Positions 11,809 through 23,671 of a DNA stretch of 64,000 bases are shown one piece after another (position 1 is the stretch's first letter; each line of letters opens with the position of its first letter). The DNA is from Carettochelys insculpta. Its lineage: Eukaryota > Chordata > Testudines > Carettochelyidae. The position numbers were made by a program, and so were the translations under genes. The notes under the pieces were generated by a model, which saw only the letters and a program-made list of their open reading frames with translations, did no database searches and was not told the origin of the DNA. The stretch covers positions 26,876,598-26,940,597 of the forward strand of contig NC_134138.1 of the NCBI RefSeq assembly GCF_033958435.1, read 5' to 3'.

Positions 11809-13819
11809 GACTGGGATAGCCTCATTAGCAAAACAGTCTTTGTCACCAACATCTGGATGGAATATTTCACATCCCAGCTCCAGGATGATTCCTTAATGAT
11901 ACAATTTCTCTGAAGTATTTACAATAAAGCACCATGTGTAATATCATTTTAATGAGAGACCATTTCTCAGTAAGTATAATGAAATGAGGCATAATGAAAT
12001 GGTTTAGCAGGAAGAGAATACTTCCTTTTATCCTGTAACAATCATACCTCCTCACAGCATAAGTATATTTAATGTAACATAACCTAATATCAGATGTCTT
12101 GTCAAAAGATGGCATTGTTTCATGAAAAATATCTCTATACATGGGGAGGAGGAAAACCCATATTCTAAAGTAACTGAATCTGATGCAAAGTCCAAAGAAG
12201 TAATTTATTTTGGAGACTTGGGTGAGGAATTTAGATGTTGAACTACTGGAAAGTTTTGAGGGAGTGCAAACTGAAAGTGGTTAGAAGAGATACTAATCGT
12301 CCTGTCTGGGATAGAAATGCAAAGATAAAGAAGTCTTATCCAATGTATACTAAAACATGGTTCTCCTTCTTTCTTTGAACAACAGTATAAAAATCAAAGC
12401 CAGAAAATAATATCCAATACTTTGCTCCTTTTTAGAAAGTTAGATTGTCCTAATTTGATTTTATCAGATTTCTTGAACTATTTGGGAGAACATGGTACAA
12501 GAGAGGCTACTTCTCTATTCTCATGGAAGTGCAATGGAAAACAGTGCATTGATCTTACAAAAGTATCTGATAATATTTCCTGTTAATATTTCTGAAAATG
12601 CAGTGTCCAGAAGTTGCTATTTCCACAAAGAACATCACACCACCATAAATGCGAAGTCATTGGCACAGTGCTTGCATCATATGCTCCCAGCACCTGCTAT
12701 TTCAAAACCTCTCTTTAGTTGAACTAAAGTAATATTTTTACAGTGCAGACAGCTAATATAGACAAAATATGCAAAAAAAAAAGAAAGAAAAAAGAAAAGA
12801 AAATGGAATGGTTGGTTTTCATCTGTGATTGCTTGATTGCTTTCAAATTGAGGTTTGAAAGTAAAGGAATGTTTTGAAAATAAATTTTGATACGGATTTG
12901 AAATGGTAAAGACAGCAATGTGTTCACTACATTTCTTCTGCCCTGCCCTCCAAACTGGCTGAGGATAAACTCAGGGATGAGTAAACACTGACTCTTACCT
13001 CTGTTTAAAAAAATCCTTTACTGAATAATAGACAATAGTTGGATCTAAACAGAGTCAAGAACTCGGGGTTGAACTTGTGTACTTTATTGCTCAATATTTC
13101 CTCTGTTGATTGTCTCACTAACCTTTTTAACAGATAAGGAAAGGAGATGGGTGTCCGAAAAAGATGAATCAGACTCTGGTTGACAGTGTTATTGAGATGT
13201 ATATGATTTAAGATAAATACTACCTGCAAGCAGACCTCTAGCACACACTGAACTAGCAATAAGCACAGTTTGATGAAGGACTTGCTAGTGTGCAACCGAG
13301 AGGCCGTTTTTGGAAGAAGTTGTTTCAAGAATAATAATCTGTTGGTGTGTTAGCATTTCTTGCACATGTAATTCGTTCCCAAAAGCATGGCCGTCAGAAG
13401 ATGCACTTCCACAATGAGGTCCCAAACTCCAGTTCCACTTCACACCAGCCCACACACACCTCGAAAGTCCTTGCAGGTTTAAATATCAAAATATTGACCA
13501 TGCTCCTGGCTGTAACATAGAAAAATCGCTTTGTAAATTTAACTAATTTGTATTTCTTCAAAGCTTGGGAAGGAGAAAGGTACAGATATTATCAGTTAAT
13601 AAAACTCATTACAAATCGTCTGGCCTGGGGGGGATGGGGAATACACAATGGGCATTAAGCATCTTATTCCTATTTATGCCTTGGAACCTCCTCTCCTCTA
13701 ACCTTGAGTTTTCAAACAAACAAACTCTAACTCTGACAAAGACCACGGCTAAGGGCAGGACTCAGACCACGTCTCTCTCCCTGGCACTTACTACTGACTG
13801 GCTTAGGTAGCTCCCTGCT
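11809..13819. other. No gene seen
   Basis: AT-rich sequence with an A-rich tract near 12770-12800. Open frames such as 13328-13005 (minus) have no recognisable motif. Confidence 0.45.
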
Positions 13820-14054
13820 CCACAGGCAAGCTTTAGTGAGTGCCATTCTTGAACATCTAATGCTCCCTAGGCACAGTACGGGGATGCCCCTCCCTGCGGC
13901 AGCACAGAAAAACCTAACCTTCTGTCTGCCCCACCCTGAGGCAGAACAAAAGCAAAGGGGAAAAAAGAAGAGAAAAAAAATTGCAAAGCTTGCAGCACAA
14001 AAGAAAAACCTGTGTCCTTTTAAAAATCCTGGGTTCTCAACACCACGGCCACCG
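13820..14054 (-). other. Possible internal leader of an LTR element
   Basis: This directly adjoins the LTR-like segment at 14055-14747 on its downstream side in the minus orientation. A 'tggtgttgagaaccc' about 9 bp beyond the LTR edge could be a tRNA primer-binding site, but the spacing is larger than usual. No gag-like open frame follows. Listed as a possibility only. Confidence 0.2.
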
Positions 14055-14747
14055 TGTCACGGCTCCTTCCCCACTCTAGCAAGACAAATGCAGAAGTGGG
14101 GGCCAGCAAAAGTACTTCCAAAACCTTACCTACAAGGTTTTGGTATAAACTTCCCTTCCAATATCCTAAAAAAAACTTAGATTTTGGGGATAAAATTTGC
14201 TGCCACCACCCAAGTAATAATAAGGAAACCAGGGAGAGACTACTTGGGAAATCTCAGCCCCAAAAGTAAAAAACCAGGACACCAACATTAACCAATACCA
14301 GGTTAATAAAAAGAAAAAGAGAGAACTTTTATTATTACAACAATATTTGTGTTGTAAGCCTCATGACTAGATGGAAGAGTCACAAAGTAAAACACACGGG
14401 GAGCCTCCACCATGGGCCTAGAACTTAGTTACAAGGAGAGTAAAAGAACATTTCTAAAAAGCGCACAGACATCAGATCCCACTTCCCAAACCATAACACA
14501 ATAAAGCCTAACAGATTTATTTAAACTTTACCCTACTTACAGAAGATTGGAGGGGCTGTTTTTGGAGGGAGATATTTTATGTCTCTCTCCCCCATGGCTG
14601 GAAAGAAGAAGAAAAAAAGGACAGAGAACAGAAGAGGGAAGAGCCAAACTTTAACTCTTACCTACAGTCCCATAGGCCAACCCCACCTGGCTAAGGAGGT
14701 TAACCCTTTTACTCCCAGGCTGCTGGCTAACCCTCACGATTATGACA
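14055..14747 (-). mobile_element. LTR of a retrovirus-like or Gypsy-like element
   Basis: The segment begins TGTCACGG and ends GATTATGACA on the plus strand, giving TG...CA ends in either direction. In the minus orientation it carries 'aataaaagttctctc' (AATAAA signal, about 14328-14322), as expected near the R/U5 boundary. The 693-bp length fits an LTR. I found no convincing 4-6 bp flanking duplication and no second LTR, so it may be a solo or truncated copy. Family assignment is tentative. Confidence 0.5.
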
Positions 14748-15134
14748 GGGGATCTAACTGCAGGCTGTACGTTCCACTGAGTGGCAAAGGGCCTAACAGT
14801 CAAGCACTACAAGGCGGAGCATTGCAACACCTAAGTGCCTAAATCATTTTTAAAAAGACATCTAGGCTCCTAAGTCACTTAGGTGTTACTTGTATCTAAC
14901 ATTAAAAGTGTGCTAAATCCTCGCTATTCAGCTGATTACCAGCTGAGTACAGGAAAATGTTTTCCCTCCCAAAGTATAAAGGAGCAGAATCAGATGAACG
15001 TGCATCTATTTTTACAGCTTCCTTGGAAGAATGTGGCTTTGGTCACTGTTGGAGCCGGAATACCTGACCAGATGGCTCATGGAACTGCAGTGGAAAGGTA
15101 ATATTGTTACTACCAGTAAGGGTCAACTGGATCA
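14748..15134. other. No gene seen
   Basis: Short mixed sequence between an LTR-like segment and a Tigger-like element. Nothing recognised. Confidence 0.4.
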
Positions 15135-15456
15135 CAGGCTGAACCTCTCTCATTGGGCATCCTCAGGACCTGATCTGTGCCAGAAGAGAGAATTTGCTGG
15201 ACCGTGAGAGGTCAACATTGTCTAGCACATTACAAACACTTCCACTGCATACTGAGCTCTCACAAAACACTTAGGCATATATTACAGCTAAATAACAGCA
15301 TAGAGCACTGAGAGCCAGGACTGGTGGCTGTAGACAAACTTCATGGGACCACAGGAAACTTGGCCACACACATAAGTGGTTGTTCGGCTAACTAAAATCA
15401 TACAGAACTATGGATGTTGCCGGACAGAGAGTTCTGGAGTCGAGAGGTTCAATCTG
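15135..15456. mobile_element. pogo/Tigger-like nonautonomous DNA transposon (copy 1)
   Basis: The ends 'caggctgaacctctct' and 'gagaggttcaatctg' form an inverted repeat starting CAG, as in Tigger/pogo elements. The right flank is TA; the left flank reads CA, probably a decayed TA. The body is closely similar, in the same orientation, to 63498-63821, sharing for example 'agccaggactggtggct' and 'ttacagctaaataacagca'. Confidence 0.7.
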
Positions 15457-18330
15457 TAATGTGTATGCCACTTTGTCCCTCAGAAACTCAAGGAGAACTG
15501 CACTGGGCTCAATGTCACTTTCAGAACTCCAGTTCACTGTTTTGGTTCAGCTTTGTGTTTGTCCAGCTTCTGCTACAACAGCTGCTATCTGTCACTCTTC
15601 CTGTCCTCCTATGTTTGGTACTATTTAAATAGAGGTACCTTTATCTAGCAGTGTATAATTGCTACAGGGATTCCTTAGAGCTAATTCAACTATTGCAAGA
15701 TTGCCATAAAAACCAAGCTATAAAAATAAGACAATATGGCTTGCAGTGCTGCAGAGCTCAGCAAACATCCATTCAGGCAAGACCATCGTTATTCTGTTTG
15801 CTTGTCATCGAAAGAACTTGGGTACACGGACCGGGAATCCTAAGTTATGTTCCTGAACCCAAAAATATGAAATCTGCTTGGCTTGTTTCCCAAAAGACAT
15901 AGGAAAAGCTGGTTTCTTGAGAGAAACTGAAGTAAAACAAAATCTGTTCCATCTGGTGAAATTATAAACTTAGTGTCTATAAACAAAAAACATGTTTTGT
16001 GATTACATAGTATACTACTAAAAACTCCCAAGGAGCTATTGCTTATGGCAGACCCAGCTCTTGCGCCAAATCCCCTCTATTAAGTAAACCTTCAACATAA
16101 AAGAACGTTTGACATGGGAGAAGCTGCATATGTTTGTTGCAGAGGTGTGTGCCTCTGGTAAGCCTGCCCCCAGGGATAGGGAATGGGGCACAGGGGGCAG
16201 TTGACCCAGGATCTGGCAATTTAAAAAGACCTGGGGCACTGGGTGGCTGCTTTTAATTTGCTTCTGCGGCCTCAGGTGGTGCTGAAGACTGGCTGAGGGA
16301 GGCTAGCCTCTCCCTTTGCACGGGTCCCAGAGCCAAGCCCCCTCCCCCCCCAAACACACATATTGCCCAGGGCCCGGCAAAGGCTGTTGTCAGCTCTAGC
16401 CCCTCAAAAGCACTTTTATGGAGCGACATGCTCAGTGCTATTGTAGGGTGTTAATAGTCTGCCTTTAGTCTTCCCTGCCACTGTCAATAACTCCCTCCTG
16501 CCAAGCCATGGTCCTGAGAGAGCTGCATCTACTTCTCTTCGGCCAGTTATAACGATAATCAAATTCATGCCTCCACACCTAAGGCCCAATGGTTCCCTCC
16601 ATTTCCCTTCTAGTCAGTGCACTGAGCTATTGTTCAGCTGCATCATAGCTTGGGGAATTTTCCCAGGACTGTCAAATGCAGCAGCAGGATGAGCCCCTTG
16701 GCTTTGCTGGGGAAACGGGAGCGACTGGGAGAAATCACTGGATGGAAATTAGCTGGGGGAGAGGTACAGCAGCTTCCAAGGAGCATGAACAACACATTCA
16801 CAAATGTGGATTGAGGGCTGCAAAGGTCTAAAACTTGGGACTCAGTTTGTGTGAGCCTGTGGACAGATGGTGACATTCACTCTTGTGTAGAGTGGCAGGG
16901 ATGCACTCCTTAGACATGTGGATTTAAGGCTACAAAGGTAAAAGAAAAGATGAGGCCAAAAGTGTCTGGGTGTAAAGGAGAAGGGAGTCACTGAAACTTC
17001 CTAATCAATCAAATTTCATATAATCACCTCTGTAAAATGAAGGAATTTAATCCACTCTTCTGCATATTATGTTTCGTATTCTTCTAGATTTAAGCAACCA
17101 TAGAAAAAACCAAGGGAAAACGGTTTGATGTGAATTAATAGCCTGTTGTTAAAGAAAGAATAACTTACATCTGGTTCCTTATGCTCAGAAGGACTAGACT
17201 GGGAGATGCCATCAAGTCAAATTGTAAAAGCACCTAGAGCAGTAGTTGTTGGCCTGTTTACCATTGTGTTGTGTCGGCCACATCCCTTACTATTGGGATG
17301 CCCCCTGAGGATGCTGCAGGGTCTGCAGCTGTGTGATGATTGGGTTACAGGCTGAGAACCACAAACCCAGAGGTTATTCAAGGACCTGATATACTCTCTT
17401 GACTCTCCTCGATTGGATTCACGGTAAAACAGAACACAAAAAACTAAAAGGAAAGACTAAAGATTTATTGGTGTCTTTAAGGTAACCATCAAACTCCATG
17501 AGCAGAAAATGGAAACAACCCAGAGAGGATTTTATAAGATGTCCACCCAAGGAGCAAGAAAGAAAACAATTTTTTAACATTAAACCACATTGCTAATTCA
17601 ATTTTTTTTACTACAAACAAATATAAAATACTTTTATTTGACTTTGACAGGACAGCTATTCCATTGGATTTGGACCAGAAAGTGCTTCCAACTGTACTGG
17701 TGCAAGCAGGCCTCCAAGCATCAGTAAAAGGAAAGATTTCCAATTTTTCTAATGTGTGTTCTCAATAGAAGAGAGGTGCCGATTGCTGTTCTTTATTTTG
17801 CTTTCATTTTGATCGCTTGGAAAATCATACAGACTTAGGAGCTGCTCTGCAGCAAAACTGCAGCCCCACATACTGTGTCATGAGTGTCCATGCTGCATTA
17901 AAAATCTAATATTCTTCTGCAAGTCGCTGCATGTGTCGGAAGAGTGATTTTCTCACTCTTAGAAGGCAGCAGCTGAGCTTTCAGAGCTCCATTGAACCCT
18001 CTTTAGCATCTGTTACTGGTTACTCATCCAACAAGAAACAAAGGTACCTGGCAGCAGAGCTGGGGAGGAAGGGACGAGTAATTGAATCAGGGCTAAGAGA
18101 AATTGAAAAATACAGGCAAATTAAAAACATGAAGAGTGAGCACAGTTATTCCTTGTGTGTGCCGTGTAATCATGGAGACACACAAAAGAAGGATAATTCA
18201 TCTAGAGAAGGTGGAGTAAAAGGAGGAATGCACACTGAAACTTCAGACCAAGACACGGTAGGGGAGTGGTTAGAACACCACTGATGGATGACGGCCGTAT
18301 AGCGATGGCTAGAAACCAACTCTTATAATA
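15457..18330. other. No gene seen; some GC-rich patches
   Basis: AT-rich background with a GC-richer patch near 16140-16400 that ends in a run of C. A 117-codon open frame at 17931-18284 has no recognisable motif and ends close to the Tigger-like element. I would not call a gene here. Confidence 0.4.
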
Positions 18331-18826
18331 CAGGCTCAAGCTCCCTGGTCCAGCACTCTTGCAAACTGAGCGGGTCAGGACCAGGGATTTTGCCAGACTG
18401 GGGTGGTCAATTCTGCCTCCTCTCTTTCCCATAGCTGGCTTCAGCCCCTGCTCCTGGGCTCCCCTTGCCCTCACCCTTGGCTTCTCAACTCCCCTGCCCC
18501 TCTGCAGGCTCCCCAGCTGCTGGCTTCCACACCTAGCCACCCTTTCCCAACCATGGCTTCCCAGAGCTGTGGCTTCCCATCTGGACCCAGGGATAAGACA
18601 CTGTGATCTTGGGCTGCCAGCTTTCAAGCCAGGGCTCCCTGGCTGCTGCTGACCCCTCCTTGCTGCCAGACCATCTGTGGCTGCCCTGACCTGGGATCCT
18701 GCCACTGGTCTGGCTGGCTCCTTCTCCCCTCAGTCCCAGGACTCCCTGATCCTGCAAGATCCATGGTCCTGCCTGACCACAGATGTTACCAGATGAGAGA
18801 ATGCTGGATTTCAAAGTTTCAACCTG
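18331..18826. mobile_element. Tigger-like element with GC-rich core
   Basis: The ends 'caggctcaagctccctgg' and 'tcaaagtttcaacctg' are diverged inverted repeats, flanked by TA on both sides (18329-18330 and 18827-18828). Next to the termini are 'ccagcactctt' and 'gagaatgctgg', as in the 15135 family. The core (about 18420-18780) is GC-rich and built from imperfect 'ggctcccctgc...tggcttcc' repeats, so long open frames there are compositional artefacts. Confidence 0.65.
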
Positions 18827-19629
18827 TAATAGTACTGCTAAGGTTCTCAGAAGTAGAGCTGAACAAATACTTGGTTTTTTGTTTAGCCACCAATATGAAG
18901 AATAATTATCATTAAAAATTTGTTTTTAAACTGAATTTTTCAACTTTTCTCAGTGAAATGAACTTTCATTTGAGGCTGAATTTGACTCAATGATTTTTTA
19001 AAATTTCATGATATCCTTGGTTGTATGTAATCTGTGGCTGAAATGCCTCTGTATCAGTTGCCTGTAATGTAATGCTAATCTTTTACAAAAGGGGTACAGC
19101 AAAGATCCTGGAAATTACAGTGTGGGAAGCCAAATTTCAGTACTGAGCAAATTAGAAGAAAAGACCAGATTGATCAGACACACTGATAAGCACACTTTAT
19201 TGGAGAAGAGACAGTGTGGCTTTTATAAAGGGAAGTCATGTCTCAGCAATCAAAGAATTTTAATAGAGGGTGGTCACAGAGGGAATCTCTTTGATATAGC
19301 ATACTTGGAGTTTCAGAAAGACCCTTGACAAGGTCCCTCATTAAAGAGTTTTAAAGGAACTCAATAGTCATGGGAAAAGCAGGGAGGCCCTCTTGTGGGT
19401 CAGGAACTGGTTAAAAGACAGGGGACAAAGTAGGAATAAATGATCAGTTTTCACATTGGGGAGAGGTAAACAGTGATGTCCTCTAAGGATCTGCTCTGAG
19501 GCCCGTTCTGTTCAACATTTGTTCACTGTTCATTCTTTTCTAGATAGTTAAGTGGCAAAGATTTCAGAGGCTACACATTTAGTCAACCTAGATAAGACCA
19601 AAGTTGCCTGGGTGACTGAACAACAAAAT

Positions 19630-19888
19630 CATCATCATCAACAACAACCGTGGGCACAGTGCCTGTTGATATCCGTTGCCTCCCTCACTGTTTCCTTTCA
19701 TCTTTCCGTTTCCGGTGTAAAGTGGCTTAGTTTTTTAGACTAGCTCCGCACCAATCTACTATATCATCTACCCATTCTCTGTGGGATCTCCCTCTCCTAT
19801 TCAATCCATCCATTATGCTGAATACCAGGGTCTTGATTTTTCATTCATCATTCATTCTGCAAATATGGCCAAATAGCTGTAACTTGAG
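19630..19888 (-). mobile_element. LINE 3' end inserted in CR1, 9-bp target duplication
   Basis: The insert is flanked by caacaaaat on both sides (19621-19629 and 19889-19897) and splits the CR1 frame. On the minus strand it encodes a decayed C-terminal LINE segment (QLFGHICRMND ... REWVDDIVDWCG) followed by a (GTT/GAT)n tail, here read as catcatcatcaacaacaac. The LINE clade is not CR1; I cannot name it. Confidence 0.7.
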
Positions 19889-20175
19889 CAACAAAATGGC
19901 AGATGAAATTCAATTCTGATAAGAGCAAAATAATGCACACTGGAAAAATAAACCCAACTCCACATATTACAGATGGGTTCTAAATTATCTGTAACCACCC
20001 AATAGGGAAATCTTGGAACTATTGGGAGGAGTGCTCTGAAAACTTCAGCTCAGTGCACAGCAGCTTTCAAAAAGACTCAAGATTTTGGGAACCACTGGGA
20101 AAGGGCATGATGTTTTCTGCTTTATTATCTATTCACTATATAAATCCCGGATGTGCACACTTCTTGATCACTGTG

Positions 20176-20305
20176 TTCTGTTCTAATGAAGTGGCTCTTT
20201 GGCCACGAAAGCTCATGCTCCGAAATATCTGTTAGTCTATAAGGTGCCACAGGACTTTTTCTTGTTTTTGCAGACACAGACTAACACGGGTATCCCTCTG
20301 ATACC
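20176..20305 (+). mobile_element. Penelope-like 3' tail inserted in CR1
   Basis: It contains 'gttagtctataaggtgccaca', followed by 'cagactaacacgggtatccctctgata'. The equivalent string follows the Penelope-like reverse transcriptase at 45853-47388 on its 3' side, which links this tail to that family. It interrupts the CR1 frame between SLYKSRMCTLLDHCVLF and WLPDLKQDG. The exact ends are approximate. Confidence 0.6.
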
Positions 20306-20560
20306 CGTGTCCTATTCTGGTTGCCTGATCTCAAACAGGATGGACTAAAGGGTCACGGAAAAGGAGAGACTAAAGATTAGGGCTTTTCATTTTAGAAAAG
20401 AGATGAATAAGTGGGAGATGTGAGCAAGATCTATAAAGTCCTGTCTGGTGTGGAGAAAATGAATAGAGAAGTTTTATCTGTGCTTTCCAACAATACAAAA
20501 ACCTGGGGTCACCTAAAAAAGTTAATAAGCAAACTTAATACAAACTAAAGGAGGTACTGT

Positions 20561-21522
20561 ACTTTTCTGTATAATGCAGTCAACTTCTGGCGTGTTAATT
20601 GACCTGGGATGTTGTGATGGCTAAAAGTATACAAAACAGAATGAGATAGGCTCAAGGAGGATAGGTCTATCAATTGCTATTAGGCACAGTGATCAGGGAT
20701 TCTACCCCTTGCTGTGGGTAACTCTAAGTAACTGACTGGCAGAAGGGGGAGACAGGCGGGGGCACTAGAACAACTTTTAGGTGTGGTGTGCTAAGTCGCA
20801 CCTTCCCTCTCTCACTTCATCCCATCCGCACCTCTCCCCACCCAGGCGGGGGCACCAGCTCGGGGGTGGCTGCTGAGCTCCAGGCACAGAGCCAATGGTC
20901 AGGGCCCCAGGGCCTGGGGTGTAAGACCCTGGGCAATATCAGAGCTCCTGAAGGCTGGACAGTCTCACTGACGGGGGGAGGGGGAGGAAGGGCGCAATTG
21001 CCATGGGACCCAGTGATTTAAGGGACCTGAGGCTCTGACTTCTGTTGTGGCAGTGGTGGCACCTGGAGCCCTGAGCCCTTTAAATTGCTGCCAGAGAACT
21101 ACCATGGGACTTCATGCAGCTCTTAGGGGTGCCTGGGGAGGTGGGGATGCCAGGCAGCATGCTCTAGGCACAGCTGGCTCGGATGCCATGGACTAGAAGG
21201 CTCTGAGGGCTGGCTGCCATTGGTCCCACCACTTCCACCCTCAGCCCCATCCCTCCAAGAGTATGTAGACACCCGAGCCCAATCCTGCACAGAATCCTGG
21301 CATGGCTCTCAGCTCCCCTGTGGCGGGGACCCCAGGCCTAGCATCAGAACCTGAAGATCCAGTGATTGTAACTCCGAGAGGTAGCTGGGCCAGCAGCCAT
21401 GATGCTGGAGGTGGTGGCAGCAGCAGAGCTCCTGAGCATGGACTGGCAGCTGGGACCCTGGCAGAGGGTGCAAAACCCGAAGGGTGCTTCAGCAATCTTC
21501 ACACCCCTACTTCCTGTGCCTG
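20561..21522. other. GC-rich stretch, no gene seen
   Basis: From about 20790 to 21500 the sequence is rich in GGC/CAG and opens frames on both strands, none with a family motif. It probably derives from an old repeat. Confidence 0.35.
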
Positions 21523-21753
21523 TGTCAGGGGCTAGCAATACTTAACTGAAAATGAGTGCCAACCCACATCTGAAGAACTTTTCAGATCAGCAAACAGGCA
21601 ATGGCTGATTGCCTAAAAAGGACAGTTGATCACACTCATGTGACAATCTCCTTCTTGGAGTATACTTTTACACAAATAGACCATTGACATTCCCTCCATA
21701 GGGTTCCTCCATCTTTGTCTTCAGCCTGCCACGGAAACTGCCTGACGCACCCT

Positions 21754-21758
<5 letters not shown>

Positions 21759-21790
<32 letters not shown>
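21759..21790 (+). repeat. (AG)16 microsatellite
   Basis: Uninterrupted AG dinucleotide run. Confidence 0.95.
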
Positions 21791-21794
<4 letters not shown>

Positions 21795-22120
21795 TACAGT
21801 GAACTGAAGACCCAATTCAGGGTAAGATTGTGCGTGACTTGAAGCTTTCCCGTGTTATGAGAACAGCTCACAAGTAACTAGATTCCTAGTGGAATAGAAC
21901 TAGCTATGCATTTTCTTTTAGTTTACTTCACTAAATCACTTTGATATACCTGTTTTTACTCATAACCACTTAAAGCCTGCTGTTTTGCTTAATAAAAACT
22001 GTTGTGTTTATAATCAAGCCCAAAGTAAATTGTTATTTCCTTGGGAGGGCTACTACTGTGCATATCTCTCTTTCACTGATATAGGGAGCTTACTTAATGA
22101 GCCCTCACTGTGCAAAGCTT

Positions 22121-22124
<4 letters not shown>

Positions 22125-22160
<36 letters not shown>
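22125..22160 (+). repeat. (AG)18 microsatellite
   Basis: Uninterrupted AG run about 330 bp downstream of the first, on the same strand and within the same LTR-like segment. Confidence 0.95.
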
Positions 22161-22165
<5 letters not shown>

Positions 22166-22740
22166 TTGGGGGTTTTGATCCCTTTTGGGGGTTGATCTTC
22201 CAGGTGCTGTGACATAGAACTGCACCTTCTCAGGGCTGTGGATAATCCTGGTGTCCATTGCTCTGCAGGGGGCGGTAACTAAAAGTCAGTGACTTGGCTC
22301 GGGGAAATCAGAGGATCTGTCTTAGCAGAGCAGGGTGGTAGGGAGCCCCAGAGAATAAGAAAGTGGGTGTCAGAGGCATGATCGGCACACCAGGGAACAT
22401 CCCAAAGGTTTTCTCCCACACTCCATCAAATTTCAGACCCAATTAAAAGACTTACATAAAATGATGGGAAAGTATTATGATGGCTTCCCCCATTCTCCTT
22501 GAACAGAATCTGGAGAACCTTGGTTTTCAGAAAATAGATGTTCTATCTGTCTTCAGTGATTACACTGAAGATGATTAGATACCATGCTGAATCATGAATG
22601 ACAAAGAATCCACCAAAACAACTAATCTTCAGGGACAATGATGTAAGTAACCCCTAAAGAACGTGCCAGATAATGTACTCATTGATTACTAATTAGTCAG
22701 TTCCAAAATGAACTCCTACCAGACCTTATTGAATCAATGT

Positions 22741-22794
22741 CCCTGTTTTGCTATCATTAACCCACTTTTGCAAAGCACCTTGAAATCTTTGGAT
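22741..22794 (-). mobile_element. 54-bp retroposed fragment with 16-bp target duplication
   Basis: The 16-mer cttattgaatcaatgt occurs on both sides (22725-22740 and 22795-22810), exactly flanking 54 bp. The insert is the reverse complement, with about four differences, of 23618-23671 ('ccaaagatctcaaggtgct'...). It appears to be the 3' end of a short interspersed element, severely 5' truncated. Confidence 0.7.
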
Positions 22795-22810
22795 CTTATT
22801 GAATCAATGT

Positions 22811-23364
22811 TACTTTAAAACTGATGGATTTAAAGAACAAATGTATAGGAAACATTGATAGTCTTGAAAGCTTGGGATGAAAAGTTGGTAATTAACCATG
22901 CCTGAATAAGAACAAATAAGTCAATTGTTCCATTTGAACTGCTATTGCCCATGAAAAACATCACGCTACAGCATATCCTTTTCCTAGAAATGAAGTAGTA
23001 ACAATCTTTTTTGATAAAGTGGGAGCAATGCAGGTGAAGAAATGACCTCCCTCCATTCAGGAGTTCTGAAAAACACTTCATTATTCTATTAGACATGTAC
23101 ATGAACCAGCTCCAGCTCCTTGTTCCATAACAACTGGTGTGTTATCCAAGTATTGCATGTACTATACATATTTTTGGGCAGCATCCATATTAAAGAAGTA
23201 AAATGCTGTCATGGGGTGTCTTAAGGAAACTTTCAAGATGTATGTTCCTTTGGATGGCCGATTAAATAGCGCAACCCTATACACTTCCCTCAATTTTGCA
23301 TCATATCCTCTCATTCAGAAAATGGTTTCTGAGGCTTCTTATGTTTTGCATTTAATAACATATG
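22811..23364. other. No gene seen
   Basis: AT-rich sequence without recognised features. Confidence 0.4.
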
Positions 23365-23371
23365 TGTTTGG

Positions 23372-23475
23372 ATGCTAGGCAAACAAAAAAGCAGGCATGC
23401 AGCATTTTAAAGGCTAACAAAATAATTTATTAAGTGATGAGATTTTCTGGGACAGACCCACTTCTTCAGATCTGG
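23372..23475 (-). mobile_element. Penelope-like 3' tail fragment
   Basis: The minus strand reads 'tctgaagaagtgggtctgtccc...cttaataaattattttgttagcc...', the same tail family as 57768-57898 and the 3' side of the Penelope-like element near 45853. Confidence 0.55.
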
Positions 23476-23617
23476 AAATCTGTGATAGACAGATGCAAAT
23501 ACTTCCATAGAGCTCTCTGGTATCTTCATGTTGTTAGTCTGTTTCACTTGTTTGAACAAGAAACAGTTTTCTCTCCCTTGTCTTTATAACAATACTTTGC
23601 AGTGACAGGATCCCTGT

Positions 23618-23671
23618 CATCCAAAGATCTCAAGGTGCTTTGCAAAAGTGGGTTAATGGTATTAAAACAGG
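23618..23671 (+). repeat. Short repeat matching the 22741-22794 insert
   Basis: 'catccaaagatctcaaggtg' continues through 'gggttaatggtattaaaaca'. This is the plus-strand counterpart of the 54-bp insert less than 1 kb upstream. Here it continues into further old repeat-like sequence ('gattttcagagtgatgga' near 23735). Confidence 0.55.

Larger units (their letters stand above)
19082..20560 (+). mobile_element. Old CR1 LINE copy carrying two later insertions
   Basis: The plus strand encodes decayed CR1 ORF2. It starts in the RT region (KRQCGFYKGKSCLSNQ near 19205-19250; AYLEFQKDP near 19300-19327). It passes the active-site region, where FADDTK has decayed to ISEATH (near 19556-19580). It resumes at about 19898 with KWQMKFNSDKSKIMH, then reads through SLYKSRMCTLLDHCVLF (near 20130-20175) and, after a gap, WLPDLKQDG. 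The two gaps are insertions at 19630-19888 and about 20176-20305. Frameshifts and stops throughout show it is long dead. Confidence 0.75.
21523..22420 (+). mobile_element. Probable LTR with two AG microsatellites
   Basis: The segment starts TGTCAGGGG, ends TTTTCTCCCACA (TG...CA) and contains 'cttaataaaaactg' (AATAAA signal near 21990) upstream of a G-rich segment, an arrangement typical of an LTR of about 0.9 kb. The flanks show no clear short duplication, and I see no internal proviral sequence next to it. Solo LTR is the likeliest reading. Confidence 0.45.

Noticed and set aside
13820..14747. A complete endogenous retrovirus
   Set aside because: Only one LTR-like segment and a doubtful leader; no gag, pol or env-like frame nearby.
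18202..18705. A 167-codon minus-strand frame
   Set aside because: Lies in the GC-rich core of a Tigger-like element; composition-driven, no motif.
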